Positions 16,753 through 25,270 are shown, counted from the first letter of the stretch. The stretch is 64,000 nucleotides of DNA from Dehalococcoidia bacterium (GCA_030615765.1 JAUWYP010000003.1:62001-126000); one strand, 5' to 3'. Notes: generated from the sequence alone by a model not told the origin. Numbers and translations are program-made.

Positions 16753-17177
16753 GGCCGTCGCAGTGGGTAGACCTGCATGAGGGTCTCCACCAGTTGAGGG
16801 ACGGTCTCGTACCGGAAGATATCCTTGGGCCGGATCCAGCGGGTTTCGGTGTGCTCCCAGTCCGTCCGTATCCTGGCGGGCTCTCTGACCTCGAAGAGGA
16901 AGGGGTGCACTATCCACCTCCTGTCGGCTTCGGCGTCCACTACCTCCAGGGGCTTGCCCGTGCGCAATAGCTGCACGTCCTCCCTGGCCAGACCTGTCTC
17001 CTCTTCTATCTCCGTGTAGGCCTGAGTCAGGGGGTCGGTTTCCTCTATATAGCCGCTGACGCCCGCCCAGCGGCCTCGGTAGGTGCTCACCCGCTGGCTG
17101 CGCCGCAGCAGAAGGATCTCCTCGCCGCCGCCACTGCGACGCACCAGGAAGCAGGTAACGACGCTTGCTTCCTTCAT
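16749..17177 (-). CDS. NUDIX hydrolase
   Basis: The 142-residue protein has a NUDIX box-like stretch GYIEETDPLTQAYTEIEEETGL near residue 45. The EExG core is intact, but the usual Arg of REUxEExGU is Thr and the spacing to the upstream Glu is one residue off. It also has the EHTETRWIRPKDI segment seen in ADP-ribose/dinucleotide pyrophosphatases of this group. Substrate is unknown. Its stop overlaps the start of the IF2B-like gene. The gene is divergent from the phosphotransferase/kinase fusion that starts at 17245. Confidence 0.8.
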   Translation of the reverse strand: MKEASVVTCFLVRRSGGGEEILLLRRSQRVSTYRGRWAGVSGYIEETDPLTQAYTEIEEETGLAREDVQLLRTGKPLEVVDAEADRRWIVHPFLFEVREPARIRTDWEHTETRWIRPKDIFRYETVPQLVETLMQVYPLRRP

Positions 17178-17220
17178 CGCGCCCTCAGGAGCAGTATACG
17201 CCGCCTGCCCAGATGGGTGC

Positions 17221-17226
17221 TATACT
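17221..17226 (+). promoter_or_regulatory. Putative -10 box for the phosphotransferase/kinase gene
   Basis: TATACT lies 19 bases upstream of the GTG at 17245, leaving room for the GGGAGA ribosome site. Its -35 partner is not obvious. Confidence 0.4.
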
Positions 17227-17244
17227 TCGGGGCAGGGAGAAGCA

Positions 17245-18834
17245 GTGTCTACGGGAGAGCTGCCGGAGCTGATTCGAGGGCTGCTGGAGCCGGCCTCCTA
17301 TCCCTATGCGGTGGAGAAGGTCGAGCTGGTGCAGACCCACATCTCCTACGTCTTCCTGGCGGGCGATTTCGTCTACAAGATCAAGAAGCCGGTCGACTTC
17401 GGGTTCCTGGACTTCACCACCTTGCCCAAGCGGCGCTACTACTGCCGCCAGGAGGTCATCCTCAACCGCCGTCTCTGCCCGGAGGCCTACCTGGAGGTGG
17501 TGCCGGTAGCTTGGCAGGGCAGGCGCCCTCGTCTGGAGGGCCGAGGCAAGGCTGTGGAGTACGCCGTCAAGATGCGCCGCCTGCCGGCCGACCGCATGAT
17601 GGACAGCCTGCTGGCGGCGGGCAAGGTATCGCCGGCTATGGTCGAGGCGGTGGCCGAGCGGCTCGCCGACTTCCACGCTCGTGCGGCTACCAGCCCGGCC
17701 ATTGCCCGCTACGGAGCGCGGGCCATCCGCATCGCCTGGCAGGAGAACTTCGACCAGTGGGCCGTCTACATCGGCGATACGATCACCGCAGAGCAGGACC
17801 GCTATCTCAAGGCCTACGTTCGCTCCTTCTTCATCCGCCAGCGGCCCTTGCTGGAGCGGCGCGTTCAGCAGGGGCGCATCCGCGACTGCCACGGCGATGT
17901 CCGCTCCGAAAGCGTCTGCTTCGTCGATGGCATCTGCATCTTCGATTGCATCGAGTTCAACCGCCGATTTCGCTACACGGACGTGGCGGGGGACATCGGC
18001 TTCCTGGCCATGGACCTGGACTTCCACGGCCGCCCCGATCTGGCTGACGTCCTCGTGCAGCACTACGCCCGGGCGGCGGCCGACCCCGAAGTCCTAAACG
18101 TCATCGGCTTCTACAAGTGCTATCGGGCCTGCGTACGGGGCAAGGTGGAGAGCTTCAGGCTGGCCCAGGCGGAGGTCAGCGCTGAGGAGAAGGAGCAGGC
18201 CCGCTCGGCGGCTCGCCGCTACTTCCGCTTGGCCTGCCAGTACGCGGTCGAGCAGCCGCCGCCTCTCCTTCTCATCACCTGCGGCCTGGTGGCCACTGGC
18301 AAGACGGTGCTGGCCCAGGCCCTCGGCGAGGCCGCGGGCATGCCCGTCATCTCTTCTGATGTGGTGCGCAAGGAACTGGCCGGGCTTGCACCACGGGAGC
18401 GTCGCTTCGAACCCTTCGGCAGGGGCATCTACTCGCCGCGCTTCAGCCAGCGCGTCTACAAAGCCCTGCTGGAACGAGCGCGCGTCGTTCTGGCCGAAGG
18501 GCGGTCAGTCATCGTCGACGCCACCTGCGCTCAGCGGCACTATCGCCAGAGGGCCAGAGAGCTCGCCCAGAAGATGGGCGCCCGCTTCCTTTGCCTGGAG
18601 TGCCGGGCCGAGGAGGAGGCCATTCGCCAGCGGCTGGAGGAGCGCTTGCGGGCCGGGCGCGATGCCTCCGATGCCCGCTGGGAGACCTACGAGGCCCAGA
18701 AGCAGGTTTTCCAGCCGGTGACGGAACTGCCGCCTGATGAGCACATGGTGGTGGACTGCGACCGGCCTCCGGCGCAGTGCCTGGCGGAGGCCCGCCGAGA
18801 GCTAGTGCGGCGGCTAGCGCCTCCGTCTCCCTAG
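17245..18834 (+). CDS. Aminoglycoside phosphotransferase-like domain fused to a P-loop kinase
   Basis: This 529-residue protein joins two kinase folds. Residues 1 to about 330 resemble the APH/choline kinase family (COG2187): FVYKIKKPVDFGFLDF near the ATP-binding lysine, and RDCHGDVRSESVCF with FDCIEFNRRFRYTDVAGDIGFLAMDLD, which are the catalytic and metal loops. Residues 340-529 are a P-loop kinase with Walker A GLVATGKTVLAQAL and VIVDATCAQRHYRQ (COG0645, gluconate/shikimate-kinase-like). The domain pair is known in many bacteria as a predicted kinase. The GTG at 17245 has GGGAGA upstream. Its end overlaps the convergent rubrerythrin gene by four bases. Confidence 0.82.
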   Translation: MSTGELPELIRGLLEPASYPYAVEKVELVQTHISYVFLAGDFVYKIKKPVDFGFLDFTTLPKRRYYCRQEVILNRRLCPEAYLEVVPVAWQGRRPRLEGRGKAVEYAVKMRRLPADRMMDSLLAAGKVSPAMVEAVAERLADFHARAATSPAIARYGARAIRIAWQENFDQWAVYIGDTITAEQDRYLKAYVRSFFIRQRPLLERRVQQGRIRDCHGDVRSESVCFVDGICIFDCIEFNRRFRYTDVAGDIGFLAMDLDFHGRPDLADVLVQHYARAAADPEVLNVIGFYKCYRACVRGKVESFRLAQAEVSAEEKEQARSAARRYFRLACQYAVEQPPPLLLITCGLVATGKTVLAQALGEAAGMPVISSDVVRKELAGLAPRERRFEPFGRGIYSPRFSQRVYKALLERARVVLAEGRSVIVDATCAQRHYRQRARELAQKMGARFLCLECRAEEEAIRQRLEERLRAGRDASDARWETYEAQKQVFQPVTELPPDEHMVVDCDRPPAQCLAEARRELVRRLAPPSP

Positions 18835-19256
18835 GTCAGGCTCTCTAGGGCCTTGGCGTAGAGGTCGGCGTGCGACTTCTCCACCTTGGCCAGGCTTTCG
18901 AACCACTTGGCGAGGTCCTCGAAGCCCTCATCGCGAGCAACCTCGGCGAAACCCGGATACATCTGGGTAGCCTCGTAGGTCTCGCCCTCGTAGCCCGAGG
19001 TTAGGTTCTGACGGCTGCTGCCGATGGGGACGCCGGTTACCGGATCGGCCACCTGCTTGAGGAAGCGCATGTGACCGAAGGCGTGACCAGTCTCGTGCTG
19101 AGCGACCTCACGGAAGAGCTCGGCCACCTCCGGGTGGCCCTCGCTGTCCGCCAGACGAGCGAAATAGAGGTAGCGCCGGTTTGCCTGCGCCTCGCCGGCG
19201 AAGGCGGCCTTGAGGTTCTCGAAGGTCTTGGTGCCCTTCAGTTCCTTGTCTGCCAT
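18831..19256 (-). CDS. Rubrerythrin-like diiron protein lacking the rubredoxin domain
   Basis: The 141-residue four-helix protein has the ferritin-like diiron ligands of rubrerythrin: [11 protein letters not shown] (first Glu), [13 protein letters not shown] (ExxH), and the second pair in [13 protein letters not shown] and [13 protein letters not shown]. The usual C-terminal rubredoxin [Fe(SCys)4] domain is absent, as in sulerythrin/symerythrin-like proteins. A role in peroxide reduction is likely. A GGAGGTAA ribosome site precedes the ATG. The gene lies 15 bases downstream of dut on the same strand. Confidence 0.88.
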   Translation of the reverse strand: MADKELKGTKTFENLKAAFAGEAQANRRYLYFARLADSEGHPEVAELFREVAQHETGHAFGHMRFLKQVADPVTGVPIGSSRQNLTSGYEGETYEATQMYPGFAEVARDEGFEDLAKWFESLAKVEKSHADLYAKALESLT

Positions 19257-19271
19257 CTTCCATTACCTCCT

Positions 19272-19718
19272 TCAGGGGCCGGTGGAGCCGTGGCCCCCAG
19301 GCCCGCGCTCCGTCTCTGATAGGGTCTCCACCTCCACGACCGGCAGGTCGGCCCAGCGGCCGATGACCAGCTGGGCGATGCGGTCGCCGTTGCGGATGGT
19401 GTATGAATCGAGGGTGCCGAACAGGTACATGGTGACCAGCACCTCTCCCCGGTAGTCACTGTCGATGGTGCCGAAGGCGACGCCCACCCCCTTGGCCGAC
19501 AGGCCAGAGCGGGGCCGCACCTGGGCATCGTAGCCCGGCGGCACCTCGATGGCGATGCCCGTAGGCACGCCGACAGGGTCTCGCCCCAGCTCGATGGAGC
19601 CTCGCTCTTCGAAGCAGGCGAACAGATCGAGGCCGGTGGAGCCAGGGGTGGCCCGCTGGGGAAGCCTGGCTCCCGGCCGCAGTCGCCTTACTTTGAGGGT
19701 GGGCGCACCTTCAGCCAT
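19272..19718 (-). CDS. dut: dUTP diphosphatase
   Basis: The 148-residue trimeric-type dUTPase shows all five motifs: GSTGLDLFA, PRSGLSAKG, GTIDSDYRGEV, GDRIAQLVI and a C-terminal RGPGGHGSTG. In the fifth motif the usual Phe that stacks on uracil is His. The enzyme hydrolyses dUTP to dUMP and keeps uracil out of DNA. It lies just upstream of the rubrerythrin gene. Confidence 0.92.
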   Translation of the reverse strand: MAEGAPTLKVRRLRPGARLPQRATPGSTGLDLFACFEERGSIELGRDPVGVPTGIAIEVPPGYDAQVRPRSGLSAKGVGVAFGTIDSDYRGEVLVTMYLFGTLDSYTIRNGDRIAQLVIGRWADLPVVEVETLSETERGPGGHGSTGP

Positions 19719-19770
19719 GGTTCAAAGAGTAGCTCGAGGCTGTTGAAATACCCATTGACTCCGTTCATGG

Positions 19771-19847
19771 TTCGACAGGCTCACCACGAGCGGAAATATA
19801 CACGGTAACTCAAGACCGCTCGCCCTGAGCCTGTCGAAGGGCGAGCG
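19771..19847. repeat. Inverted-repeat element (REP/MITE-like) with internal hairpin
   Basis: Two arms, 19771-19793 and 19816-19838, are inverted copies of each other with three mismatches in 23 positions; each contains TTCGACAGGCTCA in opposite orientations. The right arm also forms a hairpin with the following bases: CGCTCGCCC (19817-19825) pairs with GGGCGAGCG (19839-19847). Related short palindromes with TTCGACAGGCTCA are common between genes in many bacterial genomes. It sits between the divergent dut and alcohol dehydrogenase genes. Confidence 0.75.
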
Positions 19848-19941
19848 TTTGGTGATCATAGACACTCGTCCGGACAAGCTCTGGTATACTGCAAATCGAT
19901 TGTAGGCCGGGTTGCTCGTGTGGTAAAGGCGGGAGGAGTCG

Positions 19942-20973
19942 ATGAAGGCAGTACGTATGCACGAGTCGGGGGGAGTGGAGAAGTTTGTCTACGAAGCCGC
20001 CCCCGACCCGCTGATCGCTGCCAACGAGGTGTTAGTGCGGGTGAAGGGCTGTGCCCTCAATCACCTGGAGGTGTGGGCGACGGTCCTGCCGCCCGGCACC
20101 ACTTTCTCCAGACCGCGCATTCTGGGTAGCGATGTGGCGGGGATCGTGGAGGCGGTAGGAGATGCTGGTTCGGGTATCAAGGTGGGCTCGAAGGTTATGC
20201 TTCAGCCGGGGGTGAGCTGTGGCATCTGTGAGGCCTGCCTGGCGGGCTTGGACAACCAGTGCCGCTCGTACAGCATCCTGGGCCAGGGCCCCTGGGACGG
20301 CGGCTTCGCCGAGTTGATCAAGGTGCCGTCGGCCAACATCATCTCCATGCCCGAGAACTTGTCCTTCGAGGAGGCGGCCTCCATCCCCCTGGTATTCGTC
20401 ACTGCCTGGCACATGCTGGTCACCCGGGCTGGCCTGCAGCGGAACGAGACCGTGCTGGTGAACGCGGCCGGTAGCGGCGTGGGCATCGCCGCCATCCAGA
20501 TCGCCAAGTTTCTAGGGGCCAGGGTGATCGCCAGCGCCGGCACCGATGCCAAGCTGGAGAAGGCAAGGGCTCTGGGTGCCGACGAAGGCATCAACTACAA
20601 CAGCGGTGATCTGGGGCAGGAGACCCTTCGTCTCACCGACAGCCGCGGCGTGGATGTGGTCTTCGAGCACATCGGCGGGGACATTTTCCAGAAGGGCGTG
20701 CAGGCTCTGGCGAGGAGCGGCCGCCTGGTCACCTGCGGCGTCACGGCAGGGCCGACGGCCAGCTTCGACATCCGTTCCTTCTTCATGCGTCAGCAAACCT
20801 TCCTGGGGTCGTTCATGGGCACCAAGAGCGATCTGCTGGGGATGATGCCCTATTTCCGCAGAGGCCAGCTTCGGCCGGTGGTGGATCGCGTCTATCCCTT
20901 GAGCGAGGTGCAGGCCGCCGTACGCCAGCTCGCTAGTCGTGACCACTTTGGCAAGATAGTGGTAGTGCCTTAG
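19942..20973 (+). CDS. Zinc-type alcohol dehydrogenase/quinone oxidoreductase family protein
   Basis: The 343-residue protein is of the medium-chain dehydrogenase superfamily. It has the structural-zinc cysteines GISCGICEACLAGLDNQC near residue 95 and a nucleotide-binding motif NAAGSGVGIAAIQIAK near residue 172. The first catalytic-zinc ligand is CALNHLEVW. It resembles the branch between zinc alcohol dehydrogenases and quinone reductases. A GGAGTCG ribosome site precedes the ATG, and a TATACT box lies at 19885-19890. The substrate is unknown. Confidence 0.85.
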   Translation: MKAVRMHESGGVEKFVYEAAPDPLIAANEVLVRVKGCALNHLEVWATVLPPGTTFSRPRILGSDVAGIVEAVGDAGSGIKVGSKVMLQPGVSCGICEACLAGLDNQCRSYSILGQGPWDGGFAELIKVPSANIISMPENLSFEEAASIPLVFVTAWHMLVTRAGLQRNETVLVNAAGSGVGIAAIQIAKFLGARVIASAGTDAKLEKARALGADEGINYNSGDLGQETLRLTDSRGVDVVFEHIGGDIFQKGVQALARSGRLVTCGVTAGPTASFDIRSFFMRQQTFLGSFMGTKSDLLGMMPYFRRGQLRPVVDRVYPLSEVQAAVRQLASRDHFGKIVVVP

Positions 20974-21013
20974 GGGTGTCTTCCTGGGGGGTGCAGATGG
21001 TCGCTGGTTGGGG

Positions 21014-21334
21014 TTATGCCTGGCTGCTCGCCCCGTTGTTCGCCCGCTTCAGGACTTCGCACCACCAGGTCATTGTCTTGCGGTTCCAGTGTCCCCAACC
21101 GTCCTCCACCGTTTTCAAGACCGACTGCACCGTCATGTAGCCGGAACCCCTGCCTGGCTGAAGTTCGGCGACGTAGATGGGGGCGCCGGGGTCGATCTCG
21201 CCGCGCATGACGCGCAGCTTCATCGCCACCCAGTTCGATGTCAGCGACTCTTGCAGTGCCGGCTCGGGCTTGCCAAATGGGGCTGTAATGAGGTCCTTAA
21301 TTCCTTTGAGCAGAGCCGATATGGCGCGAATCAC
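21014..21334 (-). CDS. Small hypothetical protein
   Basis: The 106-residue protein is not recognised. It begins at a GTG with a GGGAGGT ribosome site nine bases upstream, which supports it as a real gene. It has a hydrophobic/amphipathic first helix (IRAISALLKGIKDLI), then a mixed alpha/beta-like stretch (NWVAMKLRVMRGEIDPGAPIYVAEL) and a Trp-rich end (GWGHWNRKTMTWWCEV). It has no signal peptide or cysteine motifs. It stands alone between an alcohol dehydrogenase gene and a decayed hydantoinase gene. Confidence 0.6.
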   Translation of the reverse strand: MIRAISALLKGIKDLITAPFGKPEPALQESLTSNWVAMKLRVMRGEIDPGAPIYVAELQPGRGSGYMTVQSVLKTVEDGWGHWNRKTMTWWCEVLKRANNGASSQA

Positions 21335-21524
21335 GGCTGGTTACCTCCCGCTATGTCCTCTGGAGAGACTGGTCGGCCATCGCCGTGAGGATAAGCTAGG
21401 GCCGCACCCCCTCAACGCAAGGCTAGCACTTCGGCGCTGGTACGTTACATAACAGCAAGGTGAAAAGGGGTAGAAACCTGGTTAAGGAAAGCCGGTCCAT
21501 TCGGGTTGGAGGAGGCGGGGTGCC

Positions 21525-21727
21525 CTAGGCCGGGCCCCAGCCGCCGTCACCGGGCGTCTCCAGTGTGAGGCGATCGCCCTCCTCCACCGTCATCTGGCAT
21601 TTCGACGGCAGCTCTCTCTGTTGGCCGTCGCGCTGCCGGAGGGCGTTCCGCCCTGCCTGGCCGGGCGAGCCGCCGGCCAGGCTCCTTCCCCTTGGCCCTA
21701 TCTGTATGCTACTCTGGCCTTGCTACG
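21525..21727 (-). pseudogene. Remnant of hydantoinase B/5-oxoprolinase C-terminus
   Basis: Reading the minus strand down to the stop at 21525, the frame gives the typical end of HyuB/oxoprolinase beta: AGGSPGQAGRNALR, then LPSKCQMTVEEGDRLTLETP and GDGGWGPA. The frame is closed by a TAG about 200 bases upstream and no start or N-terminal part exists. Only about 65 codons remain of a protein that normally has over 500. It lies just upstream of the divergent PHP-domain gene and marks a deletion. Confidence 0.75.
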
Positions 21728-21735
21728 GTCAACAT

Positions 21736-22455
21736 ATGATGATAGACCGACCTAAGAAGCCGAGCGGTATGGTGGTGGACATGCATGTTCACACCTCCAT
21801 CGGCTCCCCCGACAGCAACCTCACGCCGCCGCGACTGCTGGAGGTCGCTCGCGAGGTGGGCCTCGACGGCCTGGTCATCACCGAGCACGAGGCCCCCTGG
21901 GCCGGCGAGCGGCTGGAGCGCTTCCGCCAGGAGAGCGGCCTCTTTGTCTGCAGCGGCCGTGAGTGGGAGACCGACTTCGGCCACATCATCGTCCTGGGCC
22001 TGGACAGTGAAGCCCAGGAGATCGAGCGAGTGGCTGAGCTACATCGCCTGGCGCGAGCCCAGGGCGCTTTCGTGATCCTGGCCCATCCCTTCCGCTTCTT
22101 CCCCGGGCACTCCAACCGCCTGTTCGGCCGCCAGTACGATCCGTCGTCCCTGACGGCGGCGGAGCTGGCACAGCACCCTGTCTTCGAGCTGGTGGACGCC
22201 ATAGAGGTACTGAACTACGCCTGCACCGAGAAGGAGAATCAGCTAGCCCAGGAGGCGGCGCGGATGCTGGGAAAAGAGGGCGTGGCCGGCAGCGACGCTC
22301 ACACCTACACGGAGGTAGGGCGCTGCGTCACCATCTTCCAGCGGGCGGTCGCAAGCGAGGAAGAGCTTATCGAAGAGCTACGGGCCGGCCGCTACTCCCT
22401 GGCCCAGCGCAGGCCCAGCGGGGAGTACGTGCCGCTGGCCTTCGCCACACCCTGA
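21736..22455 (+). CDS. PHP-domain metal-dependent phosphoesterase
   Basis: The 239-residue protein has PHP motifs: DMHVHTSIGSPDS near residue 15 (HxH), ITEHEAPW, a central AHPFRFFPGHS, and GSDAHTYTEVGRC near the C-terminus. Such proteins bind three metals and hydrolyse phosphoesters; stand-alone members include histidinol phosphatase-like and RNase AM-like enzymes. The start is uncertain: ATG 21736 or 21739 give similar N-termini, and an ATG at 21769 begins directly before the first motif. Confidence 0.8.
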   Translation: MMIDRPKKPSGMVVDMHVHTSIGSPDSNLTPPRLLEVAREVGLDGLVITEHEAPWAGERLERFRQESGLFVCSGREWETDFGHIIVLGLDSEAQEIERVAELHRLARAQGAFVILAHPFRFFPGHSNRLFGRQYDPSSLTAAELAQHPVFELVDAIEVLNYACTEKENQLAQEAARMLGKEGVAGSDAHTYTEVGRCVTIFQRAVASEEELIEELRAGRYSLAQRRPSGEYVPLAFATP

Positions 22456-22458
22456 GGG

Positions 22459-23286
22459 CTATCCGCTGGCGCCGGCTATGATCAGCCGGACTGCCACCGC
22501 AAACAGGGCTACGGCCAGAAGGCGGACGATAACCCCTGCCGGCAGGCGACCAGATAGCCTAGCGCCTATCTGGGCTCCCGCAACCACTCCCACGGCCAGG
22601 GGTACCATCCTCGCCCAGCCTTCAGCCAGTGATCCGTCCACTATGTGCACCGCGGTGCCGGTGAGGGCAGTGAACATCAGAATGAAAACGCTTGTGGCGG
22701 TAGCGACGTGGGCGGGGAAGCTCAGCAGGCCGACCATGACCGGCACGTGGATGATGCCGCCGCCTACCCCCAGGAAGCTGGCGATGAAGCCCACCAGGAA
22801 GCTAATGGTGATGCCCAGCTCACGATTGAAGCTATAGCTGTAGGTGACGCCGGCGGAATCCGTGAGGCTTCGCTGCGCGTTGGGCCGTAGGCTTGCCAGA
22901 CTCTTGCCTTTGGTCGCTCCCGCCCGGAGAGCGATGTAGATCGACACGGCGATGAGCAGCAGGCCGAAGGTGAGGTCGAAGGTCTGCCTGGGCAGCCAGT
23001 TGGTCGCCGCCGCTCCCACGATCGCTCCCGGTATGGTGGCCAGGGCGAAAATGAGGCCGGTACGGTAGTCTATGCGGCGAAGTCGGGCGTAGCCCAGAGA
23101 GCCCGACAGAGCGCTGAAGAAGACGACCGCCAGCGAGATGCTGGTGATGATAGCTGGATCGTCGTCTGGATAAGCGATGAGCAGGACAGGGACCAGGATG
23201 AATCCGCCGCCCACGCCGACGATCGCACCAAAGGCTCCTACCACCACTCCCAGCCCTACCAGGAGGACGGCCGTCAGCAGGCTCAT
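22459..23286 (-). CDS. TauE/SafE family sulfite/sulfonate exporter-like membrane protein
   Basis: The 275-residue protein has about eight hydrophobic helices and the twice-repeated TauE/SafE signature, GAFGAIVGVGGGFILVPVLL at the N-terminus and GFIASFLGVGGGIIHVPVMV in the second half. Members export sulfite, sulfoacetate or related organosulfur anions. Its start overlaps the stop of larE by four bases, so it is co-translated with a sulfur-transfer enzyme, in line with a role in sulfur compound handling. Confidence 0.85.
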   Translation of the reverse strand: MSLLTAVLLVGLGVVVGAFGAIVGVGGGFILVPVLLIAYPDDDPAIITSISLAVVFFSALSGSLGYARLRRIDYRTGLIFALATIPGAIVGAAATNWLPRQTFDLTFGLLLIAVSIYIALRAGATKGKSLASLRPNAQRSLTDSAGVTYSYSFNRELGITISFLVGFIASFLGVGGGIIHVPVMVGLLSFPAHVATATSVFILMFTALTGTAVHIVDGSLAEGWARMVPLAVGVVAGAQIGARLSGRLPAGVIVRLLAVALFAVAVRLIIAGASG

Positions 23287-24086
23287 GGCTGGGAGAGCAT
23301 CTGGTTCAGGCTGCCCCTTTTGTAGCCTTCTAGGTCCAGGGTGACGTAGCGGTAGCCCAGCCCTTGCAGTCTGTCCGCCACCGCCCGTCGGTTCTCCTCC
23401 GACATCAGAAGGGCCATGCCTGCCTCGTCTGTCTCGATGCGGGCCACGCTGTCATGGTGGCGGACGCGTAGCTGGCGCACGCCCAGGGAGCGGATGAACT
23501 CCTCGGCCTGGCCGATGCGATTCAGGGCTTCCACGGTCACCGGCGTCTCGTAGGGGATGCGCGAGGCCAGGCAGGCCATGGCCGGCTTGTCCCAGGTGGG
23601 CAACCCCAGCCGGTGGGAGAGGGCGCGGATATCCTCCTTGGTGAGGCCTGCTTCCACCAGGGGGCTGCGAACGCCGTGCTCACGGGCGGCCTGCTGGCCC
23701 GGCCGGAAGTCGCTCAGGTCATCGACATTACAGCCGTCGGCGACCCAGGCCATGCCCCGCTCGGCGGCCATTCGCCCGAGCTTGCCGTACAGTTCCTGCT
23801 TGCAGTGGTAGCAGCGCTGGGAGGAGTTGGCCACGTAGGCGGGGTCCTCCATCTCATCCGTCTCGATCAGCAGGTGGGGTATGCCTATTTGGCGGGCCAG
23901 CTCCTGGGCCTCCTTCACCTCCGAGGGCGGGACCGCCGCCGACAGGCCGGTGACGGCGAGGGCCTTCTCCCCCAGCACATCGAAGGCCACTGCTGCCAGG
24001 AAGGTGCTGTCTACCCCTCCCGAGTAGGCCACCAGCAAGGAGCCCATCTCCGCCAGGATCTGCCGCAGCCGCCTGAGCTTCTCCAT
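23283..24086 (-). CDS. larE: ATP-dependent sacrificial sulfur transferase LarE
   Basis: The 267-residue PP-loop enzyme has AYSGGVDSTFLA (pyrophosphatase loop) near residue 20, and DGCNVDDLSDFRPG and CLASRIPYETPVT further on. LarE adds sulfur to the pyridinium ring while making the nickel-pincer cofactor of lactate racemase. In single-cysteine LarE the sulfur comes from the cysteine of the CLASR motif. This copy also has RCYHCK near residue 93, giving three cysteines, the pattern of LarE proteins proposed to hold a [4Fe-4S] cluster. No larA, larB or larC is in the window. Confidence 0.88.
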   Translation of the reverse strand: MEKLRRLRQILAEMGSLLVAYSGGVDSTFLAAVAFDVLGEKALAVTGLSAAVPPSEVKEAQELARQIGIPHLLIETDEMEDPAYVANSSQRCYHCKQELYGKLGRMAAERGMAWVADGCNVDDLSDFRPGQQAAREHGVRSPLVEAGLTKEDIRALSHRLGLPTWDKPAMACLASRIPYETPVTVEALNRIGQAEEFIRSLGVRQLRVRHHDSVARIETDEAGMALLMSEENRRAVADRLQGLGYRYVTLDLEGYKRGSLNQMLSQP

Positions 24087-24147
24087 CCAGCCCCTCCCTT
24101 GCCAGCTCAGCCGAATGTGATCATATCATGCGGCTCTGATGAGAGTA

Positions 24148-24175
24148 GGGGCCTCGGCCGTTCGGCCGAGGCCCC
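24148..24175 (-). terminator. Strong GC-rich hairpin downstream of the alcohol dehydrogenase gene
   Basis: GGGGCCTCGGCCG (24148-24160) and its exact complement (24163-24175) form a 13-bp stem with a two-base gap, effectively a tetraloop. It follows the minus-strand alcohol dehydrogenase by 24 bases. No T run follows on either strand, so termination is likely but not certain. Confidence 0.6.
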
Positions 24176-24199
24176 CGCCGTTGTGACGGATGCCGGGGC

Positions 24200-25270
24200 T
24201 TAGGGCGTGAGGGCTATCTTGAGGACGCCCTCGCGCCTCTCGCGAAAGAGGTCGTAGGCCTCGGGTGTCTGGGAAAGCTTCATGCGGTGGGTGAATAGTG
24301 CCGACAGGTCGACCTTGCCGTACCTTATGATGTCCAGCATATGGTTCAGGCGGTTGAAGCCCGCGGGGCCGAGGGTGGTCACGACCTTGCGGTGATAGAA
24401 AGAGGGGGCGTTCGTTGGCATGGAGAGCTGGGGCAGAGCGCCGTAGATGCCAACGCTGGAGATGGTGCCGCCACGACGCACCGCTCGGCTGGCCGCCTCG
24501 AAGGTCGCCTGTAGGCCGACCGCCTCCACGGCCACGTCAACACCCTGGCCGTTGGTCAGGCTTATGATCTCCGATGCAGGTTCTTTCTCCTGGGGGTTGA
24601 TGACCACGTTAGCGCCGAACTTCTTGGATGCCTCTATCCTCTCCGGTACAGACTCCACGGTGATGACCAGGCCGGCGCCTCTGGCTCTGGCCCCGGCGGT
24701 GGCGCAAAGGCCGACCGGCCCCTGGGCGAAGATGGCCACCGAGTCGCCGATCTTCAACTCGGCCCGCTCGATGGCGGCGAAACCGGTGGACATGATGTCG
24801 GTGGCGAGGAGGGCCTGCTCGTCACTGACCTCGTCGGGCACCTTGGTGGCATTGATATCGGCGAAAGGCGCCACATAGTATTCGCTCTGAGTGCCGAAGA
24901 GGCACTCGCCACCGCCGGTGCAGATGGTGTGGTCGCCCGTGTGGCACTGGAGGCACTTGCCGCAGCCGATGTCGAATGAGGAGATCGCCCGCTCGCCTGG
25001 CTGGAAGCGGGTCACGCCCTCCCCCACCGCATGCACTGTGCCCACACCTTCGTGGCCCATTGGCAGTCCGGGCAGGCTGGGCAGCCGTTTAGCCAACGAA
25101 GGGAACAAGAACATCAGGATCTCGGTGGGGATCTCGTCCAGGAAGTGCATATCGCTGCCGCAGACGGTGGTGAGGGTAGTTTTGAGCACTATCTCTCCGG
25201 GGCCAGGCGTAGGTATGGGGATGTCCGCCATCTCGATCTTGCCCAGGGCTGTCTTAACGCAACTCTGCAT
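24200..25270 (-). CDS. Zinc-dependent alcohol dehydrogenase
   Basis: The 356-residue medium-chain dehydrogenase has the catalytic zinc motif TVCGSDMHFLDE near residue 36, GHEGVGTVHAVGEGV (GHE ligand), structural-zinc region DIGCGKCLQCHTGDHTIC, and cofactor motif VAIFAQGPVGLCATAGA. It resembles the branch with threonine dehydrogenase, sorbitol dehydrogenase and glutathione-independent formaldehyde dehydrogenase. The structural-zinc loop is complete. It is a single gene, ended by the hairpin at 24148-24175. Confidence 0.87.
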   Translation of the reverse strand: MQSCVKTALGKIEMADIPIPTPGPGEIVLKTTLTTVCGSDMHFLDEIPTEILMFLFPSLAKRLPSLPGLPMGHEGVGTVHAVGEGVTRFQPGERAISSFDIGCGKCLQCHTGDHTICTGGGECLFGTQSEYYVAPFADINATKVPDEVSDEQALLATDIMSTGFAAIERAELKIGDSVAIFAQGPVGLCATAGARARGAGLVITVESVPERIEASKKFGANVVINPQEKEPASEIISLTNGQGVDVAVEAVGLQATFEAASRAVRRGGTISSVGIYGALPQLSMPTNAPSFYHRKVVTTLGPAGFNRLNHMLDIIRYGKVDLSALFTHRMKLSQTPEAYDLFRERREGVLKIALTP

